Below, piece by piece: positions 25,592 to 37,665 of a DNA stretch of 64,000 nucleotides. Location of the stretch: the NCBI GenBank assembly GCA_033980235.1, contig CM067069.1, positions 32,723,041-32,787,040 on the forward strand, in the 5' to 3' direction. The DNA is from Diadema setosum (taxonomy: Eukaryota > Echinodermata > Echinoidea > Diadematoida > Diadematidae). Position 1 is the stretch's first letter; each line of letters begins with the position of its first letter. The translations under genes were made by a program, and so were the position numbers. The notes beneath the pieces are model-generated. The model ran no database searches. It saw only the letters and a program-made list of their open reading frames with translations, and had not been told where the DNA came from.

Positions 25592-26470
25592 TGAATTGGT
25601 TTGGTTTGGTTTGGTTTTATTTCCCGTCATAAAAAGCATACAAATGAAATAACTTTACAAATATACAGAGTTTACAGAAATGCAATGTTATACAAACTAT
25701 ACAAACAGGAGAAAATTAATATCATAGTATGAGTTTACAAACAGAGAACCTAAACAATAATAACAAAGACAAAGTGACAGATGAGATAGTGGAAAACGGC
25801 TGGAAAACCCATATTCAGCGACACTGTTGTAGAGTCACTGGTCTTCCATGGGGACCAGAAGAAGAAGAAGAAGAACAAGAACAATATAGAAAAGAAGTGG
25901 GAGGAAAGGGGGTAATATCGTCTTGTAATAACAATAATGATATTCAATATTATCTTCTTATTCAAATTAAAAATCAATATACAAATCAAAATAATCATTA
26001 ATTAAACTAACATCATACATGAAAAATCTTTGAATTGTTCATAAAATAGACACCATTGAGTCTTATTCAGTCTAATTGTTTAACAATAATCGCTTAAATG
26101 TTACAATTGTTGGGCAGTTACGAATACAAATGGGAAGACTATTGTGCAACTTTATACCTCTATAAAAAATGTGCGTTTACAACTATTTGTTCGAGGTTTT
26201 GGTAAAGGAAGAATATTGTATCGAAAATGATAGGGTTTTTCAACATATGATATATTTTCTTGCAAATAACTGGGTGTTAAATTGTTCAAAACTTTAAACA
26301 TCATAATTTGAACGTGACGAATTTGACGAGATTTCAGAATTTCCCACTGTAATATTTTATGCATGGATGATACGGAAAAATGAGATTGTGGCTTAATCTT
26401 TAAAATGATTCTTCCTGCTCTATTTTGAAATTTTTGTATTTGATCAAGAAGTTGCCCACGTGATGATTGA
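25592..26470 (-). mobile_element. 5'-truncated LINE with RT C-terminal ORF remnant
   Basis: On the minus strand from about 26460 the sequence reads RGQLLDQIQKFQNRAGRIIL, then FKVLNNLTPSYL, then LPKPRTNSCKRTFF, with a stop at 26152. These are the conserved C-terminal blocks of LINE polyproteins (QNRAARxIL, FKxLNxLAPxYL, LPKPRTN..KRSFSY). The WNSLP segment is lost. A roughly 550-bp 3' UTR follows, ending in GGGAAATAAAACCAAACC, an AATAAA plus CCAAA-pentamer tail. The UTR holds GCTGAATATGGGTTTTCCAG, related to a segment in the SINE at 5610-6005. It is truncated and cannot move on its own. Confidence 0.8.
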
Positions 26471-26526
26471 AATAATATTTCATAATATTATATTATAATA
26501 TCTGCATAATCTAGATGAGGTAAAAT

Positions 26527-26558
26527 GATGATGATGATGATGACTATTATTATCGTTA

Positions 26559-26601
<43 letters not shown>

Positions 26602-26622
26602 CATTATTATTATTATTATTAT
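26527..26622. repeat. (ATG)n/(ATT)n microsatellite
   Basis: ATG triplets followed by about 20 ATT triplets with rare variants. The minus-strand Asn/His frame across it is repeat translation. Confidence 0.95.
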
Positions 26623-27311
26623 TGAGATGATCATGTATGTATGTTAGTATGTACTCATATTTGGTTGGAATCGGTAGACAAGACGCAACTCTATCAGCAC
26701 TATGTATTCCAGTACAAATAGAGAGTTCGAAAAGTGACATCAATGCGACAGACAGGCAGACAGACTAACGAATATCTTCGGGCATTAACACTTTTTGAAT
26801 GTGTTTTTGTTTGGGGGTTTTCCCCCTTATTCTCCTTCTTTTTCTCCTGCAAACAAAACAAGTATTCCAATCGCATCACCATTGATTCTACATTTAAGTG
26901 TGCCATTTTCTTTTTTCATGGGGGCATGCACCACATATCAAATAAATCAAGGAGTCAAAATGACAAGCTCGAACAGAAATGCTTATCACATAAATAGCGC
27001 GAAGTGGGACAAAACGAGCAGCAACTTGAAAAGCGCTTAGCGATTTTAGCGAGAGAGCGGGGAAGGCTAATAGCCACGGCACAGGATATACCGCGACGAT
27101 GAATTTAGCTCGCGCTGTCGCATGAAGATGTTCCGCGAAGTTAGGGTCGTTTTATTAAATTACCCTGAAGGTATGTGGGTATTTGGGTTAGTATGCCAGT
27201 TGCCACACGTTGATTGTTCCTGCCGGAAACTGATTTTTAATGAGTGATACATATAGGCAAGTGAAGTGGCAATTGTTACATTACACTCAGGAACAAGCGC
27301 CTGCGGTGCGT
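26623..27311. other. non-coding
   Basis: No family-level protein similarity seen. 27040-27140 is mildly GC-richer. The short frames at 26734-27082 overlap on both strands. Confidence 0.5.
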
Positions 27312-29703
27312 AATTAGGTGATCCGAGAATCCTCTCGGATCACCTTCTGTATCTGTACGGATTCTTTATTAGGTGATCCGAGTATCCTCTCGGATCACCT
27401 TCTGTTTCTGTACGGATTCTTTCTTCTTCTTCTTCTTCTTCTTTTTCTTATTTCTCCCCAAAAATTGTGTATCGATTAGCTCAGAAAGTCCTCTTCCTAT
27501 CAATTTCAAACTTATACCATATATGTATCGTCTCCCAAAGACGGCAATCGAAATAAAATCAAAGTGATCAGTCGACCGTGACGTCACTATGACGTCATTA
27601 TATGAAAACACATTTTCAATCATATCTCATTAATGAAATGGAATTTTTCAATGAAATTTACGTCACATATATTTCAAGTCAAGCGCATTCTACTCATATT
27701 CTCAAAATTCATCTATACCTTCAAACGTGCGCGTACGCGCGCGTTGAAATATTTGTATGTTCAAATCGAGCTCAAATTCTTTTTGCACACGTTTCAGACC
27801 ATTTAGAGCATTTTTTGAAAAATTGAAAAAATTGGACGGACGCGTACGCGCGCGCACATATACGCACGCACAGCTCATATGCAATAGAAATTTCCGGTTT
27901 TTTCACACTTATCAGATGCCTGAAATGTCAAGGAATATTTCTACCAAGTTTCAAGTCAATCCGACTCAATATGACGTCATACGGGCCCGTCAAAGTTGAA
28001 ATTCCGCGCGCGCGTCAATGGCGATATACAGTGCAACTATGCCAAAAAACCGCCAATTTTAAATCCGATTTTACTCGTCAGGATGGACGGTGACTTCCAA
28101 TTTTCTTTACATATTCTGAAAGCTGATGAGTTGTACATGTCATTTCATGGGTTGGCAATACTGGAAAAATGATTAAAAGATATAAAATTTCTAAATAAAA
28201 TAAAAAGAGTAAATTTTCAAAATGACGTCATCAAATTTCAAGTTTACTCGAGCGTATCTTACTTATCCTTTGCCCATTTTCACCCAGATTTCAGTATGTT
28301 GTAGCTTATTGAATGCTCTTACATTAATGTAATAACAACAATTTGATTGGATAACGGCATCACCTCGTAAAAATGGATTCAATGTAAGCTTGTCAAATTT
28401 GACCAGTTTACGTGTTATCTCTATGGGAGTGCAGTTTTTCTGGAAATGAAAATTGACATGACTATCTTTATCGAGCACTAGCTCACTTATGCTTCGGTGA
28501 ATTTCTCCCAGATTTTAATATGTTGTAGCTGAGACTTTTAGCTATCGTAAATGTGCCCTTTATTTTTTCATATGACGTCGGCATCACGTCGAAAAACTTG
28601 GTTGAAATCAAAGCCTATCTTCGATGTATTTTCATATTTCTTTCTTTTTCCAACTTTCTTTGCAATAACTCAAGAAAAACATACTCTATCACCACCATAT
28701 TTTGCACATGTTTAGTTCATGTCACGTACATTATTTCATAAAATAACAACTACTTCATTAGACGCCAATTTGGGTATGTAAATTAGGGTCAAAGGTCATA
28801 AATGTTTCATCCTGTATCTTGGTGAATACACGTCTTATCTTCCCCATATTTTGCACACGTAAAGACCGTGTTACAAGGATCATTTCACAAAATAACCACT
28901 TTTTGCTCAGATGCCATCTTGTCTGTGCAGATCGGGGTCAAAGGTCATATATGTACTTCTTTCTTTATCTTCGTTATGACGTGTTATCTCTATGGGAGGG
29001 AATTTTTCTAGATGTGAAAATTGACATGATTGTCTTTATCGAGCACTAGCTCACTTACCCTTCGGTGAATTTCTCCCAGATTTTAATATGTTGTAGCTGA
29101 GACTTTGCGCTATCGTACGTGTCCCCGTTGTTTTTCATATGGTGTCGGGATCACGTCCAAAAACGTGGTTGAAATTAAAGGTTATCTTCGATGTATTTTC
29201 ATCTTTCTTTGTCCAATTTTCTTTGCAATAACGCAAGAAAAATAGCCCCTATCAACCGCATGTTTTGCACATGTTTAGTTAATGTTACGTACATTATTTC
29301 ATAAGATAACAACTACTTGATCAGACATCATCTTGGGCATGTAAATTAGGGTCAAAGGTCATAAATGTTTCATCTGTATCTTGGTGAATACATGTCTTAT
29401 CTTTCCTATATTTTGCACACTCAAAGACCATGTTACAAGAATCATTTCACAAAATAACCACTTTTTGCTCAGATGCCATCTTGGGGGTGCAAAGTGTGGT
29501 CAAAGGTCAAATATACTTCATTCTGCATCTTTGATAGTGTATACGGAATTCGGTACCCAAGACGGCAGGTCTGACTCCCTTTTTAAAATGAGAATCCAAA
29601 CATCACACGACCAATGTCCCTAATCTCAGGTGAAAGCTCGAATCATTGATTTAAAAAGAATCGGATCACCTAATTTGTCAGTCTTGACAAATTCCGAGTC
29701 TAG
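27312..29703 (+). mobile_element. non-autonomous Helitron2/Helentron-like element, copy A
   Basis: 5' end: AATTAGGTGATCCGA (27312-27326) is the exact inverse of TCGGATCACCTAATT near the 3' end (29661-29675). At the 5' end the GGTGATCCGAG..CTCGGATCACC hairpin occurs twice, 55 bp apart (27316 and 27371). 3' end: hairpin AATTTGTCA-gtct-TGACAAATT (29672-29693), then CCGAGT, then CTAG (29700-29703), then T. A hairpin a few bases before CTRR, with insertion next to T, is the Helitron 3' design. The extra asymmetric inverted repeat is the mark of the Helitron2/Helentron group. There is no Rep/helicase ORF. Internally there are four TGACGTCA sites, CG-alternating tracts and two blocks of about 560 bp, each with a pair of DR1-like sites. 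Confidence 0.7.
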
Positions 29704-32223
29704 TTCTTCTTTATTTCTGGACAAAATTTGTGTATCGATTAGCTCAGAAAGTCCTCTTCCTAGCAATGTCAAAATCATACCATATATGTATCGTGTCCCA
29801 AAGACGACCCATCAAGTAAAATCATTGTGATCAGTCGACCGTGACGTCACTATGACGTCATTATATGAAAACACATATTCATTCATATCTCATTAATGGA
29901 ATGGAATTTTTCTATGAAATTTACGTCACATATAGTTCAAATCAAGCTGAGTCTATTCATGTTTTCAAAATTCATCTTTACTCTGAAAACGTGCGCGTAC
30001 GCGCGCGTTGAAATATTTGTATGCTCAAATCGAGCTCAAAAATTTTTTGCACACGTTTCAGACCATTTGGAGCATTTTTTGAAAAATTGAAAAAATCGGA
30101 CGGACGCGTGCGCGCGCGCACATATACGCACGCACAGCTCATATGCAATGAAAATTTCCCGTTTTTTCACTTTGATCGGATGTCTGAAATGTCAAGAAAT
30201 ATTTCTACCAAGTTTCAAGTCAATCCCACTCAAAATGACGTCATACGGGCCCGTCAAAGTTGAAATTCCGCGCGCGCGTCAATGGCGATATACAGTGCAA
30301 CAATGCCAAAAAACTGCCAATTTTAAATCCGATTTTACTCGTCAGGATGGACGGTGACCCCCCATTTTCTTTACATATTCTGAAAGCTGATGAGTTGTAC
30401 ATGTCATTTCATGGGTTGGCGATGCTGAAAAAGTGATTAAAAGGTGTCACATTTCTTAATAAAGTAAAAAAAGTAAATTTTCAAAATGACGTCATCAAAT
30501 TTCAAGTTCATTCAAGCATATCTCACTTATTCTTTAGTTGATTTTCGTCCAAATTTCAATATGTTGTAGCTTATTAAATGGTCTTTCAGATATATAATAA
30601 CAACAATTTGATTGGATGACGGCATCACCTCGCAAAAAGGGATTAAAAGTAACACTGTTAAATTTGACCAGTTTACGTGTTATCTCTATGGGAGTGCAGT
30701 TTTTCTGGAAATGAAAACTGACATGCCTATCTTTATCGAGCACTAGCTCACTTATGCTTCGGTGAATTTCTCCCATATTTTAGTATGTTGTAGCTGAGAC
30801 TTTGGGCTATCGTCAGTGTGCCCTTCGTTTTTTCATACGGAGTCGGCATCATGCCCAAAAACTTGGTTGAAATTAAAGCTTATCTTCCATGTATTTTCAT
30901 ATTCCTTTCTTTCTGCAACTTTCTTTGCAATAACTCAAGAAAAACAAGCTCTATCAGCCCAATATTTTGCACATGTTTAGTTTATGTCACGTACATTATT
31001 TCATAAAATAACAACTACTTGATCGGGCACCTTCTTGGGTATGTAAATTAGGGTCAAAGGTCAAAAATGTTTCATCCTGTATCTTGGTGAATACATATCT
31101 TATCTTTCCCATATTTTGCATACGTAAAGACCATGTTACAAGAATCATTTCACAAAATAACCACTTTTTGCTCAGACGCCATCTTGTCTGTGCAAAGTAG
31201 GGTCAAAGGTCATATGTACTTCTTTCTTTATCTTCATTATGACGTGTTATCTCTATGGGAGGGAATTTTTCTAGATGTGAAAATTGACATGATTGTCTTT
31301 ATCGACGACTAGCTCAATTACCCTTCGGTGAATTTCTTCCAGATTTTAGTATATTGTAGCCAATGTAATACTCTTTAAGTTTTGTTAATCAAAGTTTTAA
31401 TCGGATGATGTCTTCACCTCGTGAAAATAGATATAATTTAACCTTGTCAAATTTAACCAGTTTACGTGTTATCTCTATGGGAGGGAATTTTTCTGGAAAT
31501 GAAAATTGACATGACGGTCTTTATTGAGCACTAGTTCACTTACTCTTCGGTGAATTTCTCCCAGATTTTAATATGTTGTAGCTGAGACTTTGGGCTATCG
31601 TCAGTGTTTCTACAATTTTTTATAAGATGCCGAGATCACATCAAAAAACTTGGTTGAAATCAAACTTATCTTCGATGTATTGAGATATTTCTTTCTTTCT
31701 GCAACTTTCTTTGCAATAACTCAAGAAAAACAGCCCCTATCATCCCCATATTTTGCACATGTTTAGTTCATGTCACGTACATTATTTCATAATATAACAA
31801 CTACTTGATCGGACACCATCTTGGGTATGTAAATTAGGGTCAAAGGTCATAAATGTTTCATCCTGTATCTTGGTGAATACTTGTCCTATCTTTCCCATAT
31901 TTTGCACACGCAAAGACCATGTTACAAGAATAATTTCACAAAATAACCACTTTTTGCTCAGATGCCATCTTTGTTGTGCAAAATGGGGTCAAAGGTCAAA
32001 TATACTTCATTATGTATCTTCGTTAGTGCATACGGATTTCGGTACCAAATATGGCAGGTCTGACTCCCTTTTCTAAATGAGACTCCAAACATCACATGGC
32101 CAATGTCCCCTCAACACAGATGAAACCTGTATGGTCATGCCTATTGGGATCAGGACTCAAGTCATTGATTTCCCAATAGATCGGATCACCTAATTTGTCA
32201 GTGTTGACAAATTCCGAGTCTAG
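29704..32223 (+). mobile_element. Helitron2-like element, copy B, head to tail with A
   Basis: It starts immediately after the CTAG of copy A and repeats its sequence at an offset of 2264 bp over the 5' third (for example CG tract 27726 against 29990). It ends with the same TCGGATCACCTAATT (32181-32195), hairpin and CTAG (32220-32223), then T. It lacks the first ~110 bp of copy A, including the 5' inverted repeat and double hairpin. It has gained an extra partial internal block at about 31250-31550, so it is longer inside. No ORF of note; frames such as 29896-30263 are shared with copy A only because the DNA is repeated. Confidence 0.7.
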
Positions 32224-35200
32224 TGCTCTATATAGTTCTGTCGCTATTTATACCGACTTTAATTCGAAATGGAGGTTGTGTTTTCCACCTCGAACGCCAT
32301 GTTGAAGCGATTAAAAACATAACAAGAAATTATACTGTACACGTACACTGTACACGACCAATTCATGAATATAAAGGTCAATTGACATTTTCTGCATGAA
32401 TTGCCCGGTATGACTCGCCCATGCAAGAAAACGTTATGGGAATAATGATTAATGTTAAAGAAATGAAAATAAGATAGGATAAAGAATAGAAATGGTTCCA
32501 TGTAACTCAAGGTTGATGTTGTTGTTTTGTTTGTTTGTTTGTTTGTTTGTTTGTTTTTTACTTTTAAGGAAAGTGAATACAGGGTAATTTCTGAAACTAT
32601 TCCTTAAAAGTAGTGAGCAAACAAGAAATCATATTTGATTTACAGATAAAACTTATAACTTTTATTCATAGAGTTAAGGTGAAATCATCACGCAAAAGCA
32701 AAATCATGTTATTATATATTTTACGCTAAATTATTGAATGGTCATTGGAAGAAAAAACAAGACCATTGTGATTTTAGGATGTGATGGCAAGACATAGATT
32801 TTATAAACTACAGAATAGAGATAATGATACGGAACGGGAGTTACTGAAGGAAAGAGAAGAACAGCGGATCACTTTTTCAATCGTAGTAGATGCCTGTAAT
32901 TAGGTACTAGATACCTTGAGCACTTGAGATATTTCTTTCTTAACTAAAAGCTTTATGAGCAAAAGAACAGAGTTAACAGAGTTTTACATTTTCCTAGATC
33001 AACTTGTAGATAGGCGCCAAAAGTCTTTAGATGATGGAAGATCTTCAAATGATAAGAACTTCATTCGAATCTTCATCTTTTCAGCAAATTCTCGAGGAAG
33101 GAGATTCAAAGTTTCTCCACCGGAGATTTGATGGCAAGGTATACTTCAAAAAGTAGCAATCACTGGATTGATGATATACGAAGTACTTTACTCATGTTAT
33201 ATCTATACCTTTATGATTTAAGAAAGTGTATTCGTAGTTTGATAGTCTACGCTCATTTGGGGTTTAAAAAAAAAGACCACAGTGCATTACCAAAAATTAC
33301 GTTTGGCTTGCAAGGTAGCATGATTGCCTCAGCCAGCGATCCTGGCTTGAAACCAGAGAGTCAGCGGGTCAACATCTTTGACTCGCAGCTCGGGATCGAC
33401 AATTCGAATAATTCACTGGCAGCTCGAACACTGTATTCCCAGACATGAAAGACTCTTCTTAATTGGGTACGAAACTACCAAACTATAGCAATACAGAAAC
33501 GGCCGCAACGCGACACACGCGAATGCAAAGTCGCGTTTCCATCGTTTCCCTGCATCGTGGGAGGAAAGAACGGCCGGGGGCTCTGCGCCTTCAGCTCCGG
33601 CGATGCAAAAGTTCACAACCGAACAGTACGTTCACATTTCCAATCTTAGCCGCGGCATTACAACATGGTATAAGAAAAGAAAACACAAACGCATCTTCAA
33701 TTAAAAATCGAGCGTAGTCTGCGTTTTGTATCAACTCGCTCACAAGTTCATCGACATGTTTTACTCATCAGATACGCCGCGGCGGCCGTGTTAAAAAAAA
33801 AAAAAAAAAAAAAAAAAACAGGAAAAGAAAAAAAATGCATCAGAGAACAAGACGGCAGAGACCAGGTTCGATATGAAGAGATTGGAAAAGCGTCAAAGGA
33901 GAAAAAACGGGGGTGAAAGCACCGAACCAATCCCTCAGACCTGTGCCCGTGCAACGCGCGAGGCTCTACTCTCTCTCTCTTTGCGGCGCGCGCCGGTGGC
34001 GTTTTCGCTTCTGCGCACCATATTAAACCGCTGAGACAACATTGCTCATTAATGTTACGAGACACGGTAAACGCATTAAAATTTCTCTGGCCAATACCTT
34101 ACTCCGTCCCGTTCCGACCAACTACCTTTCCCTAAACATATGCTCTCTCTCTCCTCCTCCGCTCCTTCATCCCTCTTTCTCTCAATCTCTTTCCATATCC
34201 ATCTATCTTACTATCCATCTTTCTACCCTCATTATTCGAGCGAGGATGCGCTGTAGAAGAAAAAAAAAGCGTTGAATGAAAGCGTTTGGTTGAGGAAGTA
34301 GAAACCAAGCAGAACATTTTTTTTTTTCTTCTTTTGGCAGATGACCGCATCAAATGACTTCAGTTCCCCTTTTCACGGTTTTCTGGCAGCCTTGGCCGTG
34401 AAATGGCGGTATATGCCTTGTGGTCATTCGAGCATAATACGCCTTTCTTTGATGATGACACGACTGGATATTTCTATATGCCATTGCAACAAACCGATGA
34501 GATGAGATATTTCTTTTACAAAGTTAGTTCGAGAAAAATTTTCATTTCTTTAAATGACCTTGATTGCAACCATACACGACGAATAATCAAAATTTTAGCC
34601 CCCAATTTTATGTCAGCTAATTTATTATTAACTACGAAAGTACAAAGTACAAACCGCTTACAGAGCCCTAAATTACTCTCTCAACAGTAACTAATTATTT
34701 TATTTTCATACTTAGAAAAATGCTTGTAGTATAATACTATATTATTACTAAAACCATAATTGTTAATTACTTTCTGATTAGTAACATACAATTTTATTTT
34801 CATACTTCGATTACCTAAGCTTTGCACTGAAATAAAAAGTCGTTATTTCAAAACTCCTCGATTCACTCACATTTTCTACTGCATTAGAAACTGACTGAAG
34901 AGAGACATAATCATTCCAGATTTCTGTTGGGTGTCAATGTCTACGGTAACACAGAGTAAAATCGACAAGGATGGCCCATAAGTCTTGGTCTTTTTGGTAG
35001 CTCCATGCTACGACTAAGAAGAGAGGGTCCACTGGCGCGCCGCGGCGTGCGGTCTGCGGTATATGGACTCTCACAACTCCGTGTCTCACCTGACATGATG
35101 TTTCCATTTCATTTCATCACCATCACCCTAGAAGAGACATACCATATAAAGTGTAACTCTGCTGCCGTTTCCTGTAAACTGTATCTTCACACAGATAATT

Positions 35201-35321
35201 ATTGTTATTACAGTTCTCTTGTTGTTGTTTTTTTCTCTCTCTTTTTTATTGTATGATATTGTTCTAGATATGTCCTTCTCTTTGATATATTGTTGCTAAT
35301 GATTTGCTTAGTTTTGTTTTT
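32224..35321. other. non-coding
   Basis: TTTG microsatellite at about 32526-32557, A26 at 33793-33818 and a GC-richer patch at 33480-33610. Open frames on both strands around 33400-34065 overlap and show no domain. CT-rich DNA lies at about 34140-34200. Confidence 0.45.
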
Positions 35322-35600
35322 GTTTTTGTTTCTTGATAGCCCAACATGGATAAGATTCCTAATCTTCAAACCAAGATACCGAGTTTGAGTCCGACCAAGG
35401 GCTTACGTCCTTTTGGACAAGATGCTTTTACCCAAGTCGTCCCTCTCGACCCAGGGGTAAGATTGGGCACCCTTTGATGCTATAGTAGTAATATTGGGGC
35501 AATCTGGGAGATCAATACACATACTGAAGTATATTGAAGAAATTGTTATATTTGAAAGAATCTATTACCGGAAATCTGAACTGAATTGAATCAAATTGAA
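35322..35600 (+). mobile_element. tRNA-derived SINE, family 2, diverged copy
   Basis: A B-box-like GAGTTTGAGTCC lies at 35381-35392. The body shares TTGGACAAGATG and an exact CCCTCTCGACCCAGGG (35441-35456) with the SINE at 25354. The A box is degraded. It ends near TGAACTGAATTGAATCAAATT, another pentamer-type tail. Confidence 0.7.
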
Positions 35601-37085
35601 GAGGCTACTCTGGGTGAATGAGACCATTATTGTTAGTGATTATCGGCTTTGTTGTTAACAAATAGATATCTAATCGGCCCTGCAGAAATCAGCACCATGC
35701 AAAAGGAAAAAAATAGATCACTGCGCTGATATTTAGTTTGCACAGTATAGTAGAGTTGTAACCCTATAACTGATATTTTGTTTTTAATGAATTTGTTTTC
35801 CCTCGCTGTATTCCATTCTATCATCATAATCCATGCCGATCAGTCATCTCCGAGTCATCTTGAAGTAGATGAGTATTACATTCAGCAGATAAATACACAG
35901 ATAACTGAATATAATATCTATGAGTAAACAATATGGTAAGCCATTTATTAATGTATGTGTGTATGCGATAATGCGTAATTTATTTAGTTTGCTTATACAT
36001 CAGTGTACACTACTTTTTCAGATGTTTGTCAGAGGAATGGAAGATAGGCCTGAAAGACTTTCCAATGACATTCAAGAAAGTCAATCGAAAGCGACTTGAC
36101 ACTTGCGTACTTTAAAAGGATCTTTCCGCCTTCTCCAACTTGGATACTACACTTCCTTGTGGAGATAGAAGGAAAAAAAAAGATAGACATCAGCGGCCAA
36201 GAAGAGCGACCATGTCATACAGGAAAGACACGAAAATCAAGATAAAAATAGCGAGTCACAAACTTGAGCATCACGTAAGAGAAACATGTTCAGCGTTCTT
36301 TGAGTAATGATGAGTCGTATACTGAACCTGTTGTCTCAGACAGGCCATGATGGACGCAATGTAAGATCCACACCATAAATCTTACATCCCACTTGAAATA
36401 GGTTATGACGATGAAGATAAGTGAGAAGCCGTTTAGCATTTAAAGGAAAGTCAAGGCAGGAAAAGGCATATTAAACCGATGGATTGTTTTTTTATCAAAA
36501 TTTCACTCCATCGGAATCATCAAGCCTCTAACTATCATCTTATCAATGAAATATGTTATAACGAAAAAGCATTCAAGAAAAAAAAAAAGACTTTTCTTCA
36601 GATTCAAATTAGAGCTTTTATACGAAGAGCGTGTGCAAAGAATACAGGTGCACAGTATGGTAGCGAAGCGTATCCAAATACATGTATCTTCGTCAGAAAC
36701 CAATACGCATACTATGACGGAATGAGTCGCCGGCATGTTGCGGCGTAACCATCTGTTCTCGACGAATACCCTGCAGCAGGGCATCATGCATAGGTAGATT
36801 TCAGTGATATTAGAGATTTTTGAGCTTGTTTGCTTGTTTGTTTGCGTGTGTGTGTGTTTGTTTTGTGTTTGCTTGTAAATTCGTTTCATTTTGTTTTCTT
36901 TTACTTTTTTGTGTTTTGGTTATCATTATGAATTCATTATTTGATGACGTTCAGTATATATAAGGGTACGATTTGACTTCGCTTCTTTATACAGATGGAT
37001 GATCCGGCAACCAAATCAAGAGATTGCCATGATCTAAAGGATGTCGCACTTAAAAATCCACGAGTTTTAGTTTGAGTTCCAGTGT
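35601..37085. other. non-coding
   Basis: No coding exon recognised. GT/TTTG-rich DNA near 36825-36905. The two strands of 36479-36889 both hold open frames without motifs. Confidence 0.5.
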
Positions 37086-37087
37086 GA

Positions 37088-37665
37088 GTTTATTTCATTT
37101 CACCAGCAAGTTTCGCTCACTTCAGCCTGTGGCCACGGTGGTTGTTCCATTGTGAGTAAGTGTAGTTGAAAAATGATAATACAATTACAAAAATGAAATA
37201 TTCTGTTCATAGCATGGCAAATTTAAAAAAAAAAAGCAAAAGCAAAACATGCAGAATTATTTAACGGGACCAAAAGGGAAACAGAAAAATCATAAATTAG
37301 ATTTACTCAACAGAATCCCAAGAAGAAGAAAAAAGAAATATTCGATCTTACAATTCAATGCAGTAGCTTTCTATATGATTTATTTACATCATTTTATATA
37401 AATAAAACGCTTTGTTTTACATCATCTGTAAGACTGTTCCACAGTTTGGCATCGCGATATGCCACACTTCGTTTCTTACAGTTGGCCCTTGGATGGGGTA
37501 AATCTGATTTTAACATTGCTTGTCCCAAAGTGTGAGCAGACTGGCTATATAGCAATGATTTGCATAATCATAGCTGGGGCATGGTCTTATTGACAATTTT
37601 GTACATTGCATATGATAATTGTTTATTATTTCTTTCAGCTAACAAGACTAGTATGTCTATAATTC
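37088..37665 (-). mobile_element. LINE 3' fragment with RT C-terminal remnant
   Basis: On the minus strand one frame reads LAERNNKQLSYAMYKIVNKT, a single TGA, then HPRANCKKRSVAYRDAKLWNSL, ending TAA at 37394-37396. These correspond to the FKxxNxLAP, LPxPRTN..KRSF and AKLWNSLP blocks at the C-terminus of CR1/Jockey-type LINEs. About 300 bp of 3' UTR follows to GAAATGAAATAAACTC near 37090. The sequence differs clearly from the copy at 25592-26470, so it is another subfamily. Confidence 0.75.

Noticed and set aside
27602..30263. Paired open frames with near-identical peptides (ARVEIFVCSNRAQ-type) as a duplicated gene
   Set aside because: Similarity follows the DNA repeat including non-coding parts; frames are short, with stops at unrelated places and CG-tract coding.
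27312..32223. CRISPR-like or prokaryotic repeat array
   Set aside because: The repeats are two long copies with unequal internal blocks in a eukaryotic genome, not short regular direct repeats with unique spacers.
33413..34065. Gene on either strand in the GC-richer patch
   Set aside because: Overlapping frames on both strands, a 26-base A run and no recognised domain.
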